From contig OZ245829.1 in assembly GCA_965228625.1 (NCBI GenBank), forward strand, positions 1,426,001 to 1,490,000: a stretch of DNA of 64,000 nucleotides. Direction: 5' to 3'. Below, in pieces: positions 42,289 to 50,796 of the stretch. The notes beneath the pieces are model-generated. The model saw only the letters and a program-made list of their open reading frames with translations, did no database searches and was not told the DNA's origin. A program made the translations under genes and the position numbers. Position 1 is the first letter of the stretch; each line of letters opens with the position of its first letter. Source of the DNA: UBA2767 sp965228625. Its GTDB lineage: Bacteria; Pseudomonadota; Alphaproteobacteria; Rhizobiales; Methyloligellaceae.

Positions 42289-44169
42289 ATGGCCAGCAAA
42301 CTGTCCCTCGCCGGTGATTTCCCGAAGGCGGACGACACGCAGTGGCGCACGCTCGTGGACAAGGCCCTGAAGGGCGCCGACTTCGACAAGACACTCCTGT
42401 CGCACACCTATGACGGGTTGACGCTCAATCCGCTCTACACGCGGGGCGATGAACCCGCAACCGACGTGAGCGGCATGCCGGGGACCGCACCCTTCGTCCG
42501 GGGGTTCCGGGCGACAAGGGGCGAGCGTCCCTGGGAGATCCGCCAATTGTATGCGGAACCTGACCCCGGGAACGCGAACGCGGCAATCCTTCAGGACCTC
42601 GAGGGCGGCGCAAGCGCCGTTTCCCTGCAGGTTGCAGCACCCGGTCAGTCGGGCGTGGTCATCAAGAGCACGGACGATCTTGACCGCGCCCTGGAGAATG
42701 TCGCCCTTGATCTCGCAGGCGTCTGGCTCGAGGCCGGACACGGCGCCACGCAGAGTGCCGGCTACCTCACCGAACTCTGGACCAGACGCGGCATCAAGGA
42801 TCCTGAGACAATCGGCGGGTTCGGCGCCGATCCCCTGGGCGCGCTGGTGCGGACCGGCGCGCTGCCGGTTTCACTCGAGCAGGCGCTGCAGGACGTGACG
42901 GCACTGGCCCGCCAGACCCTCGAGCGCATGCCGCAGGTGACCGCGATCGCCGTCGACGCCCGGCCCTATCACGGCGGCGGCGCGAGCGAGGCGCAGGAAC
43001 TCGCCTGCCTGTGCGCCACAACCATTGCCTATCTGCGGGCTCTTGAAGAGGCCGGGATCGCTCCGGCGGACGGCCTGGCCCGCATGGAATTCGCACTCGC
43101 ATGCGATGCAGACATGTTCGTCAACATCGCCAAACTGCGCGCCGCGCGGGGGCTGATCGCCAGGATCGCCGATGTTTCCGGCGCGGGCGATGCCCTGCCC
43201 GGTCTGCGCCTGCATGCGATGACATCGTTCCGGATGTTTTCGCGCCTCGATCCACAAGTGAACATCCTGCGCACCACCGTCGCCGCGGCAGCGGCAGCGC
43301 TCGGCGGCGCGGACTCCATCACCGTTCTTCCGTTCACGCTTGCGGATGGCACGCCGGATGCCTTCTCGCGGCGGATCGCCCGCAACATCCAGATCATCCT
43401 CCAGGAGGAGTCCTCGCTCGGCGCGGTCGTCGATCCGGCCGGCGGGAGCTGGTACGTGGAGGACTTCACGCGGGAACTGGCCACGAAGGCGTGGACGCTG
43501 TTTCAGCAGATCGAAAAGCAGGGCGGGATGGCCGACGCACTGGCCAAGGGGTTTGTCCAGAAGATGATTGCCGAGACCGCGGCGGAGCGGGCCCGCGATG
43601 TGGCGCATGGTGAAATCGAGTTGACCGGCGTCAGCTCCTTCCCCGACCTGGCCGAGAAGCTGCCGCAGCCCGCACCGCATGCCGTGCCCGACGACGTGGA
43701 TCCGGCCGTCACCGTGGAAGCGATCCCCCTGCGCCGTCCGGCAGAGCCGTTCGAACGGTTGCGCGAAGCGTCCGATGCTTATCTCGAACAGCACGGCCAC
43801 CGCCCGCGCGCGGTGCTCGTCACGCTTGGGCGCCCGAGCGACTACGCGGCGCGCGCGACCTATGCAGAGAGCTTTTTTGCGTCCGGCGGCATTGAGGCCG
43901 TGACCGTCGATGATCCAGCCGCTTACGAGGCCAAGACGTCACCCATCGCGTGCCTGTGCTCAAGTGACGAGATTTATCGAGAAGATTGCGCCAAGGCATT
44001 GAAATATATCAAGAATAACGGCTCGGAACTGATCTATTCGGTGGGAAGGCCAGGCGAATTGCGCAAGACGCTCAAAAACGCCGGTGTTGCCGGGTTTCTT
44101 CACCAAGGGTGTGATATCATTGAGATACTGAAACAAGCCCAGGATGTCCTTGGTCTGAAACGGACTTGA
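42289..44169 (+). CDS. mutA: Methylmalonyl-CoA mutase small (beta) subunit
   Basis: Protein of 626 residues, the non-catalytic partner of the B12-dependent mutase that turns methylmalonyl-CoA into succinyl-CoA. The TIM-barrel part has YTRGDE, FVRGFRATRGERPWEIRQLY and VVDPAGGSWYVEDFTRELATKAW. The C-terminal cobalamin-like domain (about 490-626) lacks the DxHxxG motif, as expected for this subunit. It begins 12 bases after the desulfinase gene and overlaps the frame upstream of mutB; the two subunits are adjacent, so made together. Confidence 0.93.
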   Translation: MASKLSLAGDFPKADDTQWRTLVDKALKGADFDKTLLSHTYDGLTLNPLYTRGDEPATDVSGMPGTAPFVRGFRATRGERPWEIRQLYAEPDPGNANAAILQDLEGGASAVSLQVAAPGQSGVVIKSTDDLDRALENVALDLAGVWLEAGHGATQSAGYLTELWTRRGIKDPETIGGFGADPLGALVRTGALPVSLEQALQDVTALARQTLERMPQVTAIAVDARPYHGGGASEAQELACLCATTIAYLRALEEAGIAPADGLARMEFALACDADMFVNIAKLRAARGLIARIADVSGAGDALPGLRLHAMTSFRMFSRLDPQVNILRTTVAAAAAALGGADSITVLPFTLADGTPDAFSRRIARNIQIILQEESSLGAVVDPAGGSWYVEDFTRELATKAWTLFQQIEKQGGMADALAKGFVQKMIAETAAERARDVAHGEIELTGVSSFPDLAEKLPQPAPHAVPDDVDPAVTVEAIPLRRPAEPFERLREASDAYLEQHGHRPRAVLVTLGRPSDYAARATYAESFFASGGIEAVTVDDPAAYEAKTSPIACLCSSDEIYREDCAKALKYIKNNGSELIYSVGRPGELRKTLKNAGVAGFLHQGCDIIEILKQAQDVLGLKRT

Positions 44170-44189
44170 GCCCTGCGGGAACGGATCAG

Positions 44190-46352
44190 ATGAGCAAGCT
44201 GCCAGATTTCACGAAGATCGCCTTCGAGGCGGACATCGCTGCGGGCGCGCTGCCCTCCGCCGATCCTCAGGAAACGCCCGAGGGGATCGAGATCAAACCG
44301 GTCTACACCAACGCGGACCGTACGGGACTGGACTTTCTCGACACCCGCCCCGGCCTGCCGCCCTACATCCGCGGGCCCTACCCGACTATGTATGTGCAGC
44401 GCCCCTGGACCATCCGGCAATATGCAGGCTTCTCGACGGCGGAAGAGTCCAACGCCTTCTACCGACGCAATCTGGCCGCCGGCCAGCAGGGCATCTCGAT
44501 CGCTTTCGATCTTGCCACCCACCGCGGATACGACTCCGATCATCCGCGCGTTCAGGGTGACGTCGGCATGGCCGGCGTCGCCATCGACTCGATCTACGAC
44601 ATGCGCACGCTGTTCAGCGGCATTCCGCTCGACCGCATTTCGGTGTCGATGACCATGAACGGCGCCGTTCTGCCGGTGCTCGCGCTCTACATCGTAGCAG
44701 GCGAGGAACAGGGCGTCCCTGCGGAGAAGCTCTCGGGCACGATCCAGAACGACATCCTCAAGGAGTTCATGGTCCGCAACACCTACATCTATCCGCCCGC
44801 GCCCTCGATGCGGATCATTTCCGACATCTTCGCCTATACCTCGGCGCATATGCCGAAGTTCAACTCCATCTCGATTTCCGGCTATCACATGCAGGAAGCG
44901 GGCGCGACCGCGGACCTCGAACTGGCCTACACGCTGGCCGACGGCGTCGAATACGTGCGGGCCGGCATCGATGCGGGCATGGACATCGACACCTTCGCGC
45001 CGCGGCTCTCCTTCTTCTGGGCGATCGGCATGAACTTCTTCATGGAGGTCGCCAAGATGCGCGCCGGCCGTGCCATCTGGGCCAGGCTGATGAGCGCGTT
45101 CGATCCGAAGAATCCGCGGTCTCTCAGCCTGCGCACCCATTGCCAGACGTCGGGCTGGAGCCTGACCGCGCAGGACGTGTTCAACAACGTGACACGCACC
45201 TGCGTCGAGGCGATGGCCGCGACCCAGGGCCATACGCAATCGTTGCATACCAACGCCCTCGATGAAGCCCTGGCGCTGCCGAGTGATTTCTCCGCACGGA
45301 TCGCGCGGAACACACAGCTTCACCTGCAGCAGGAGTCCGGCACCACACGCGTCATCGATCCATGGGGCGGCAGCTACTACGTGGAACGGCTGACCGCCGA
45401 CCTCGCCGAAAAAGCCTGGGAGCACATTCAGGAGGTCGAGGGCATCGGCGGCATGGCCAAGGCCATCGAGGCCGGCCTGCCGAAGCTCAAGATCGAGGAA
45501 GCGGCGGCGCGCACTCAGGGCCGTATCGATTCCGGACGGCAGACCATCGTCGGCGTGAACAAGTTCCGCGTCGAAGACGAGGCGGACATCGAGATCCTGA
45601 AAGTCGACAACCATGCGGTGCGCCGCCAGCAGCAGGAGAAACTGGAGCGGCTGCGCGAGGAACGCGACGAGACGAAATGCCAGGCGGCGCTCGACGCGCT
45701 GACGAAGTGCGCCGAGACGAGCGGCGGCAATCTGCTCGCCGCGTGTGTCGACGCGGCGCGCGCCATGGCGACGGTCGGCGAAATGTCCGATGCCATGGAG
45801 AAGGTGTTCGGGCGCCATCAGGCGGAGATCAAGGCCATCACCGGCGTCTACAGGGAAGAGATCGAAACCATGCAGAAATCGCTGGCGCGGGTTCAGGAAC
45901 TGGTCGAGGGGTTCGTGGCCAACGAGGGCCGCAGGCCGCGCATCCTCGTGGCCAAGGTGGGACAGGACGGCCACGACCGCGGACAGAAGGTCATTGCGTC
46001 GGCGTTCGCGGATCTCGGATTTGACGTGGATATCGGCGCCCTGTTCCAGACACCCGACGAGGCGGCCCGGCAGGCGACCGAGAACGACGTGCATATCATC
46101 GGTGTCTCTTCGCTGGCGGCGAGCCACCTGACGCTGGTGCCCGAACTGCGCGAGGCGCTGGAGAAACAGGGGCGCGGCGACATCATGATCGTTGTCGGAG
46201 GCGTGATCCCGCCGCAGGACTACGACGCGTTGTACGCGGCAGGGGCCAAGGCGATTTTCGGGCCCGGCACCGTCATCGCCGACGCGGCGGCGGACCTGCT
46301 GGAGAAGCTCTCCGCGCAACTCGGTTTCAAGCCGAGCGAGGCCGCCGAATAG
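44190..46352 (+). CDS. mutB: Methylmalonyl-CoA mutase large (alpha) subunit
   Basis: Catalytic subunit of 720 residues. The substrate barrel includes GPYPTMYVQRPWTIRQYAGFSTAEESN and RTHCQTSGWSLTAQDVFNN. The C-terminal cobalamin domain has Asp593-x-His595-x-x-Gly598 (DGHDRG), the lower-ligand His. ATG 44190 gives the usual start MSKLPDFTKIAFE. No cobalamin riboswitch is visible upstream. It is followed by a VOC gene remnant and then meaB, which protects and reloads this enzyme. Confidence 0.96.
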   Translation: MSKLPDFTKIAFEADIAAGALPSADPQETPEGIEIKPVYTNADRTGLDFLDTRPGLPPYIRGPYPTMYVQRPWTIRQYAGFSTAEESNAFYRRNLAAGQQGISIAFDLATHRGYDSDHPRVQGDVGMAGVAIDSIYDMRTLFSGIPLDRISVSMTMNGAVLPVLALYIVAGEEQGVPAEKLSGTIQNDILKEFMVRNTYIYPPAPSMRIISDIFAYTSAHMPKFNSISISGYHMQEAGATADLELAYTLADGVEYVRAGIDAGMDIDTFAPRLSFFWAIGMNFFMEVAKMRAGRAIWARLMSAFDPKNPRSLSLRTHCQTSGWSLTAQDVFNNVTRTCVEAMAATQGHTQSLHTNALDEALALPSDFSARIARNTQLHLQQESGTTRVIDPWGGSYYVERLTADLAEKAWEHIQEVEGIGGMAKAIEAGLPKLKIEEAAARTQGRIDSGRQTIVGVNKFRVEDEADIEILKVDNHAVRRQQQEKLERLREERDETKCQAALDALTKCAETSGGNLLAACVDAARAMATVGEMSDAMEKVFGRHQAEIKAITGVYREEIETMQKSLARVQELVEGFVANEGRRPRILVAKVGQDGHDRGQKVIASAFADLGFDVDIGALFQTPDEAARQATENDVHIIGVSSLAASHLTLVPELREALEKQGRGDIMIVVGGVIPPQDYDALYAAGAKAIFGPGTVIADAAADLLEKLSAQLGFKPSEAAE

Positions 46353-46361
46353 AGTTTCACC

Positions 46362-46481
46362 ATGGGTGACCACGTTATCCCGAGTATTCGCGGCCTCAAT
46401 CACATCACCCTGGCGGTCAGCGACCTCGACACCGCCGTTCGTTTCCACCGTGACGTCCTCGGGCTGACGCTCTTGTCATAA
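46362..46481 (+). pseudogene. Truncated VOC/glyoxalase-family gene remnant
   Basis: A 39-codon frame from ATG 46362 to TAA 46479-46481 encodes the first beta-alpha unit of a VOC-superfamily protein (IRGLNHITLAVSDLDTAVRF, then DVLGLTLL), followed at once by a stop. The pattern resembles FosA/FosX-like or glyoxalase proteins more than methylmalonyl-CoA epimerase. The rest of the domain is absent before meaB, so this is a decayed or deletion-truncated gene. Confidence 0.75.
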
Positions 46482-46508
46482 ACTGCGACTCCCCCTAACC
46501 CGGAATTC

Positions 46509-47510
46509 ATGTCCGCCACGCAACCACGACGCAGCGACCCGACGCTTGAAGACTACAGGGACGGTCTGCGCGCCGGTGACCGCATGCTCCTGGCGCGCGC
46601 CATCACCCTGATCGAGAGCACCAAGCCCGAGCACGCCGCCCTCGCCCAGGAGCTGCTTCAGGCCCTGTTGCCCGATACCGGCAGCGCCTACAGGGTCGGC
46701 ATCACGGGCGTCCCGGGCGTCGGCAAGTCGACAGCCATCGACCAGCTCGGCACGAACCTCACGGGGGGCGGGCACAAGGTCGCGGTGCTGGCCGTTGACC
46801 CCTCATCCACCCGATCCGGCGGTTCCGTCCTTGGCGACAAGACCCGCATGCCGCGCCTCGCCCAGGACGACAGCGCGTTCATCCGGCCTTCGCCCACGTC
46901 CGGCACGCTCGGCGGCGTCACGCGGAAAACGCGCGAAACCATGGCGTTGTGCGAGGCCGCGGGCTTCGATGTGATCCTCGTGGAGACCGTCGGCGTCGGA
47001 CAATCGGAAACGGCGGTCGCCGAGATGGTCGACTTCTTCCTCGCCTTGATGCTGCCGGGCGCAGGTGATGAACTGCAGGGCATCAAGAAGGGCCTCGTCG
47101 AGATTGCCGACATGATTGCCGTCAACAAGGCCGATGGAGACAATGTCGGGCGCGCGAACGCCGCCGCCAGTGTCTATCGTGCGGCACTCAACATCATCAC
47201 ACCGACGAGCCCCAACTGGACGCCGCCGGTCATCACGATTTCGGGCAAGGAGAATATCGGCCTCGATACGCTGTGGGCCCGGATTGAAGATCACCGCGGG
47301 ACACTGACCGAGTCCGGTGAATTCGAAGCGCGCCGCAGGGACCAGGCGGTGAACTGGATGCATGATATGCTCGAGGACCGCCTGAAGTCGGTGCTGCGGG
47401 CGCACCCCAAGGTGGCGGCCGGCCTGCCCGGGATCGAGACCGACGTACGCGACGGTAAGCTCACGCCCGCACTCGCGGTCGAACAGATCATGGCGCTGAT
47501 GCGGACCTGA
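46509..47510 (+). CDS. meaB: Methylmalonyl-CoA mutase-associated GTPase MeaB
   Basis: G3E-family GTPase of 333 residues that guards cofactor loading and removal for methylmalonyl-CoA mutase. It has Walker A GVPGVGKS, the DPSSTRSGGSVLGDKTRM switch region, ETVGVGQSE and the NKADGDN base-recognition motif, plus the C-terminal dimerisation helix (ARRRDQAVNWMHDMLEDRLKSVL). It lies downstream of mutA-mutB, as expected. Confidence 0.95.
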   Translation: MSATQPRRSDPTLEDYRDGLRAGDRMLLARAITLIESTKPEHAALAQELLQALLPDTGSAYRVGITGVPGVGKSTAIDQLGTNLTGGGHKVAVLAVDPSSTRSGGSVLGDKTRMPRLAQDDSAFIRPSPTSGTLGGVTRKTRETMALCEAAGFDVILVETVGVGQSETAVAEMVDFFLALMLPGAGDELQGIKKGLVEIADMIAVNKADGDNVGRANAAASVYRAALNIITPTSPNWTPPVITISGKENIGLDTLWARIEDHRGTLTESGEFEARRRDQAVNWMHDMLEDRLKSVLRAHPKVAAGLPGIETDVRDGKLTPALAVEQIMALMRT

Positions 47511-47537
47511 GCGCATGTCCCGGAACCCTCGACACCC

Positions 47538-48203
47538 ATGACCGGTCACGACTCCATCAGAATTCTCCTCACCGGCTTCGGTCCGTTTCCCGGAGTACGC
47601 GCCAATCCGAGCGGGGAGTTCCTGGATCGTTTTGCGACAGGTTTCTCGCCCGTTGCGCCGAACGTCGAGTTGAGGGTGGAAACCCTCGCCACAAGCTGGA
47701 CCGGGGTCGAGGCGTTCGTCACCAATACGCTGGCGGATTATGATCCCCACATCGCCTTGCATTTCGGCGTGCACAGGCGCGCCGACGGCTTCAGGATCGA
47801 AACGCGTGCGCACAATCGCGCGGGCCGACATGCGGACGTGGACGGAAAGCTGTTCGGAAGAAACAAGCTCATCGCGGACGCTCCGCCGCGCCTGCACGCG
47901 AACATTCCGGTCCACAAGCTGGTACATTCGCTGCAATCACGCGGCCTTCCGGCCGCATCCTCGCAGGATGCGGGACGCTATCTCTGTAACATGCTGCTCT
48001 ATCTTTCGCTCAACCAGGCCGGCGAAACGTCCGGTCCCCGTCAAACGGGCTTCATTCACATTCCGCACATTGTCGAGCCCGCGCACCACGGCCGGCGCGG
48101 AAAGCAGGCGCGGTTTGCCATGACGGCGCTGCTTGAGGGCGCGGAGATCATTGCCAACCGGTGCATCGTCGGCCACCGCCGGCTGGCGCGGACGGCCGCC
48201 TGA
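47538..48203 (+). CDS. pcp: Pyroglutamyl-peptidase I (C15 family)
   Basis: Cysteine peptidase of 221 residues that removes N-terminal pyroglutamate. The catalytic triad is visible as Glu88 (GFRIETRAHN), Cys150 (DAGRYLCN) and His174 (GFIHIPH). The N-terminal LLTGFGPFPGVRANPS is typical. It starts 27 bases after meaB but is probably unrelated to it. Slightly divergent from the classical enzyme (HFGVHRRADGF instead of HVGLA...), so substrate range is uncertain. Confidence 0.87.
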   Translation: MTGHDSIRILLTGFGPFPGVRANPSGEFLDRFATGFSPVAPNVELRVETLATSWTGVEAFVTNTLADYDPHIALHFGVHRRADGFRIETRAHNRAGRHADVDGKLFGRNKLIADAPPRLHANIPVHKLVHSLQSRGLPAASSQDAGRYLCNMLLYLSLNQAGETSGPRQTGFIHIPHIVEPAHHGRRGKQARFAMTALLEGAEIIANRCIVGHRRLARTAA

Positions 48204-48224
48204 GCCGGTTAACATTAACGCCGG

Positions 48225-48241
48225 TTGGCACCGCGCTTGCT
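48225..48241 (+). promoter_or_regulatory. Sigma-54-like -24/-12 promoter
   Basis: TTGGCAC-CGCGC-TTGCT matches the sigma-54 consensus (TGGCAC-N5-TTGCW) with the required GG-to-GC spacing of 12 bases. Its -12 element ends 29 bases upstream of the start of the Tat-exported beta-helix gene, so transcription would begin near 48253. No enhancer-binding protein gene is near. Confidence 0.5.
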
Positions 48242-48270
48242 TCAATCGGTACAAACGAGGATAGGCAGTC

Positions 48271-49632
48271 ATGGTTCTTGATCGGCGTCAGATGATGATC
48301 GGCGGCGTTGGCTTGGGCGCAGGTCTGGCGGCAGCGGCGGGGCCCCGCGCGGCGTCCGCGCAGTCCGCCGGTTCAGGCGGGAGCAGCAAGTCCGTAGTCG
48401 ACTACGGCGTGCGTCCCGGCGCCGAAACAGATCAGACCCGGCAGTTCCAGGCCGCGATCGACGATGCGGCGACGTCGGGACAAATTCTCCACATTCCGGC
48501 CGGTGAATACCGGGTCGGAGACCTGCAGCTCGGCTCGAGTACGCTGATATCAGGCGTGCCGGGCTTGAGCGTCTTGAAGGTGGCCGCCGGGAGCGGCGGC
48601 CTTGCCGCCCGCTCCGCGCGGAACATCCGGCTGTCCGGACTGGTGCTGGACGGCGTCGGAAAGGCCCCCGAGGGAGACGGCAACGGCAGCGCCTTGCTGC
48701 GCGCCGACGACGTGACCGGGATCCACCTCACCGCGTGCAAAGTGACCGGCAGCCGGACCAACGGCATATCGCTCAACGCCTGTTCCGGGCAGATCAGCGA
48801 CTGCGAGGTCGAGGACGTCGCTCTAACCGGTATCTTCTGCCAGGACTCGGCCGGTCTCGATGTGAGCCACAACCACGTGCACAATTGCAGCAATAACGGC
48901 ATTCAGATCTGGCGTTCGAGCACCGGCGAAGACGGGACGATCGTGGCCCACAACCGGATTGACGGTATCCGCGCCGCGAGCGGCGGGTCCGGACAGAACG
49001 GCAACGGCATAAACGTTTTCCGGGCGGGCTCCGTCCAGGTTACCGGAAACCGGATCACCGACTGTCATTTCACCGCCATCCGCGGCAACGCCGCCTCGAA
49101 CTTCCAGGTCATCGGCAATTCGTGCGCGCGGCTCGGCGAAGTCGCCATCTATGCCGAGTTCGGGTTCGAGGGAACGATCATCGCCAACAATCTCGTGGAC
49201 CGGGCCGCGACCGGCATTTCCATAACCAACTTCAACGAGGGTGGGCGCATGGCCGTTGCCCAGGGCAACCTGATCCGCAACCTGTTCATGCGCGAAGGCG
49301 AACGCGGCGTCGGCATTTCCGTCGAAGCGGACGCGGTGGTCACCGGCAATCTCGTCGAAGGCGCCCCTGCGGGCGGCATCATGATCGGCTGGGGCAAGTA
49401 CCAGCGCGACGTCAACGTCACCGGAAACCTGATCCGTGAAGCGCGCATCGGCATCGGCGTTTCGACGGCGCCCGAGGCGGGCTACGCGTACATCACCAAC
49501 AACATGATATCCGTCACCTCGGAGGGCGGCGTGCGCGCCATGGATCACGCCAAGCCGCTTGGTCCCGATCTGGCGACGCAAAGCTCGGAAGCCTTTCGCA
49601 ACATTGCCGTGTTCGGCAACGTATCGCTCTAG
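48271..49632 (+). CDS. TIGR03808 family Tat-exported right-handed beta-helix protein
   Basis: Protein of 453 residues with a Tat signal (DRRQMMIGG followed by an Ala/Gly-rich hydrophobic stretch and ASAQS). A long parallel beta-helix follows, made of repeated Asn/Gly-rich coils (ITDCHFTAIRGNAASNFQVIGN; GNLIRNLFM; VTGNLVEGAPAGGIMIGW). It fits TIGR03808, a Hyphomicrobiales family of unknown function. The N terminus (VDYGVRPGAETDQTRQFQAAIDDA) resembles pectate-lyase-type folds, but I see no catalytic signature. Its stop overlaps that of the convergent asparaginase gene (shared CTAG). Confidence 0.9.
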   Translation: MVLDRRQMMIGGVGLGAGLAAAAGPRAASAQSAGSGGSSKSVVDYGVRPGAETDQTRQFQAAIDDAATSGQILHIPAGEYRVGDLQLGSSTLISGVPGLSVLKVAAGSGGLAARSARNIRLSGLVLDGVGKAPEGDGNGSALLRADDVTGIHLTACKVTGSRTNGISLNACSGQISDCEVEDVALTGIFCQDSAGLDVSHNHVHNCSNNGIQIWRSSTGEDGTIVAHNRIDGIRAASGGSGQNGNGINVFRAGSVQVTGNRITDCHFTAIRGNAASNFQVIGNSCARLGEVAIYAEFGFEGTIIANNLVDRAATGISITNFNEGGRMAVAQGNLIRNLFMREGERGVGISVEADAVVTGNLVEGAPAGGIMIGWGKYQRDVNVTGNLIREARIGIGVSTAPEAGYAYITNNMISVTSEGGVRAMDHAKPLGPDLATQSSEAFRNIAVFGNVSL

Positions 49633-50660
49633 GATACGGTACAGGGCGCGAGCCTCGCCGCGGCATCCGCCAATTCATCTGACGGCTCGACCTTTCCGAC
49701 GTGGAGTCCACGCCAATTGTCGAGCGTGACGTCATAGATTTCGTGCGCACCACGGATTCTGTCGCGAAACAGGCCGGCGATGAGGAAGGCCGCCGCGGCT
49801 TCCGCACCCCGGCGTGCACCGTCGTCGACCTTCATGGCAAGTCCAAGCCTGTGTTCGGGGAACGCGGCACAGTAAACACCCTCCGCACCTCCCTTCACGA
49901 ATGCTGCCGCGCCCAACCGCTGCATGACACCGGTCCCGAAACGCCCGGTCCCCTCCACCATGACGGGCTCGCTCGTACAGGCGTTGAACAGGCGCCTGAC
50001 GGCCGCAACCCTTGTTTCCGGCAGAGCATCGGCGTTGGTGAGGCGCGCAAAGGCGCCGGCAATCGCGCGCAGCGGCATCGACCATGTCGGCACCGAACAG
50101 CCGTCGACAGCGCAGACTCCGGGGGACAGCGTCTGGCCCGCAACCTCCTCGATCGTCTCGCGTATGCGCTTCTGGACCAGATGATGGGGACGGTCGTACC
50201 CCTGCGCATCGGCGCCCAGATGGACGCCAAGCGCCAGCATGCCGGCATGCTTGCCGGAGCAATTGTTGTGCAGCGGCCCCGGGCGTTTGCCGCTGGCCGC
50301 CAGCGCATGCGCGGCGCTCGGATCAAGCGGCCAATGCGTGCCGCATGCGAGCGCGTCCGGGCCAAGGCCGCATTTGGCGAGCATCGCCCGCGCCGTCTCC
50401 GTATGGAACGGTTCGCCGCTGTGCGAGGAGCAGGCGAGCGCCAGATCCTTGTCCGTGAAACCGGCGGCATCCGCCGCGCCGCTCTCGACCAGCGGCAGCG
50501 CCTGCAACACCTTGATGGCCGACCTCGGATAGACCGGGGCATCGACGTCGCCGAGGGCGAGAACCAGGTCGCCATCCGCATGGACCATGCAAACGGCACC
50601 GCGATGGGTGCTCTCGACCTGATTGGCGCGGGTGAGCTCGACCAGAACCGGGTTCGACAT
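49629..50660 (-). CDS. L-asparaginase II, thermolabile rhizobial type
   Basis: Enzyme of 343 residues of the asparaginase II family first known from Rhizobium etli, unrelated to the E. coli amyloid-type enzymes. Motifs: SAIKVLQALPLVESGAA, ACSSHSGEPFHTE (catalytic Ser-x-x-Ser region), HNNCSGKHAGMLALG, VDGCSVPTW and SEPVMVEGTGRFGTGVM. Hydrolyses asparagine to aspartate and ammonia in the cytoplasm. ATG 50660 gives the conserved MSNPVLVELTR start. Confidence 0.92.
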   Translation of the reverse strand: MSNPVLVELTRANQVESTHRGAVCMVHADGDLVLALGDVDAPVYPRSAIKVLQALPLVESGAADAAGFTDKDLALACSSHSGEPFHTETARAMLAKCGLGPDALACGTHWPLDPSAAHALAASGKRPGPLHNNCSGKHAGMLALGVHLGADAQGYDRPHHLVQKRIRETIEEVAGQTLSPGVCAVDGCSVPTWSMPLRAIAGAFARLTNADALPETRVAAVRRLFNACTSEPVMVEGTGRFGTGVMQRLGAAAFVKGGAEGVYCAAFPEHRLGLAMKVDDGARRGAEAAAAFLIAGLFRDRIRGAHEIYDVTLDNWRGLHVGKVEPSDELADAAARLAPCTVS

Positions 50661-50796
50661 GATGGATGCGCATTCCGCACGGAGTGAGGGGGCCAGTACG
50701 GTCCGCCTTATACCGCGCGGGCGCGCATTCAATCAAACGGTCGGGGTCGTGGGACCCTTTCGCCGGCAGCGCTTTCTGAGAAGGCGCGGTCAGCCG

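Noticed and set aside
40873..42741. 622-codon minus-strand frame opposite the desulfinase and mutA
   Set aside because: No recognisable domain; both opposite genes have clear motifs over the same span. It is a GC-driven shadow frame.
42000..44300. Cobalamin riboswitch for the B12-dependent mutase
   Set aside because: The genes before mutA and mutB are tightly packed and no riboswitch-length leader or B12-box-like sequence is visible.
44100..46448. 782-codon minus-strand frame opposite mutB
   Set aside because: Composition is typical of antisense frames and the mutB motifs cover the whole region.
46362..46481. Methylmalonyl-CoA epimerase gene
   Set aside because: The fragment is only 39 codons and its GLNHITLAVSDLD pattern fits FosA/glyoxalase-like proteins better than the epimerase.
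50769..50787. Terminator for the BTLCP protease gene
   Set aside because: A GCGC(C/T)TTC/GAA(G/A)GCGC hairpin exists just after the stop, but no U-tract follows and the loop is only three bases.
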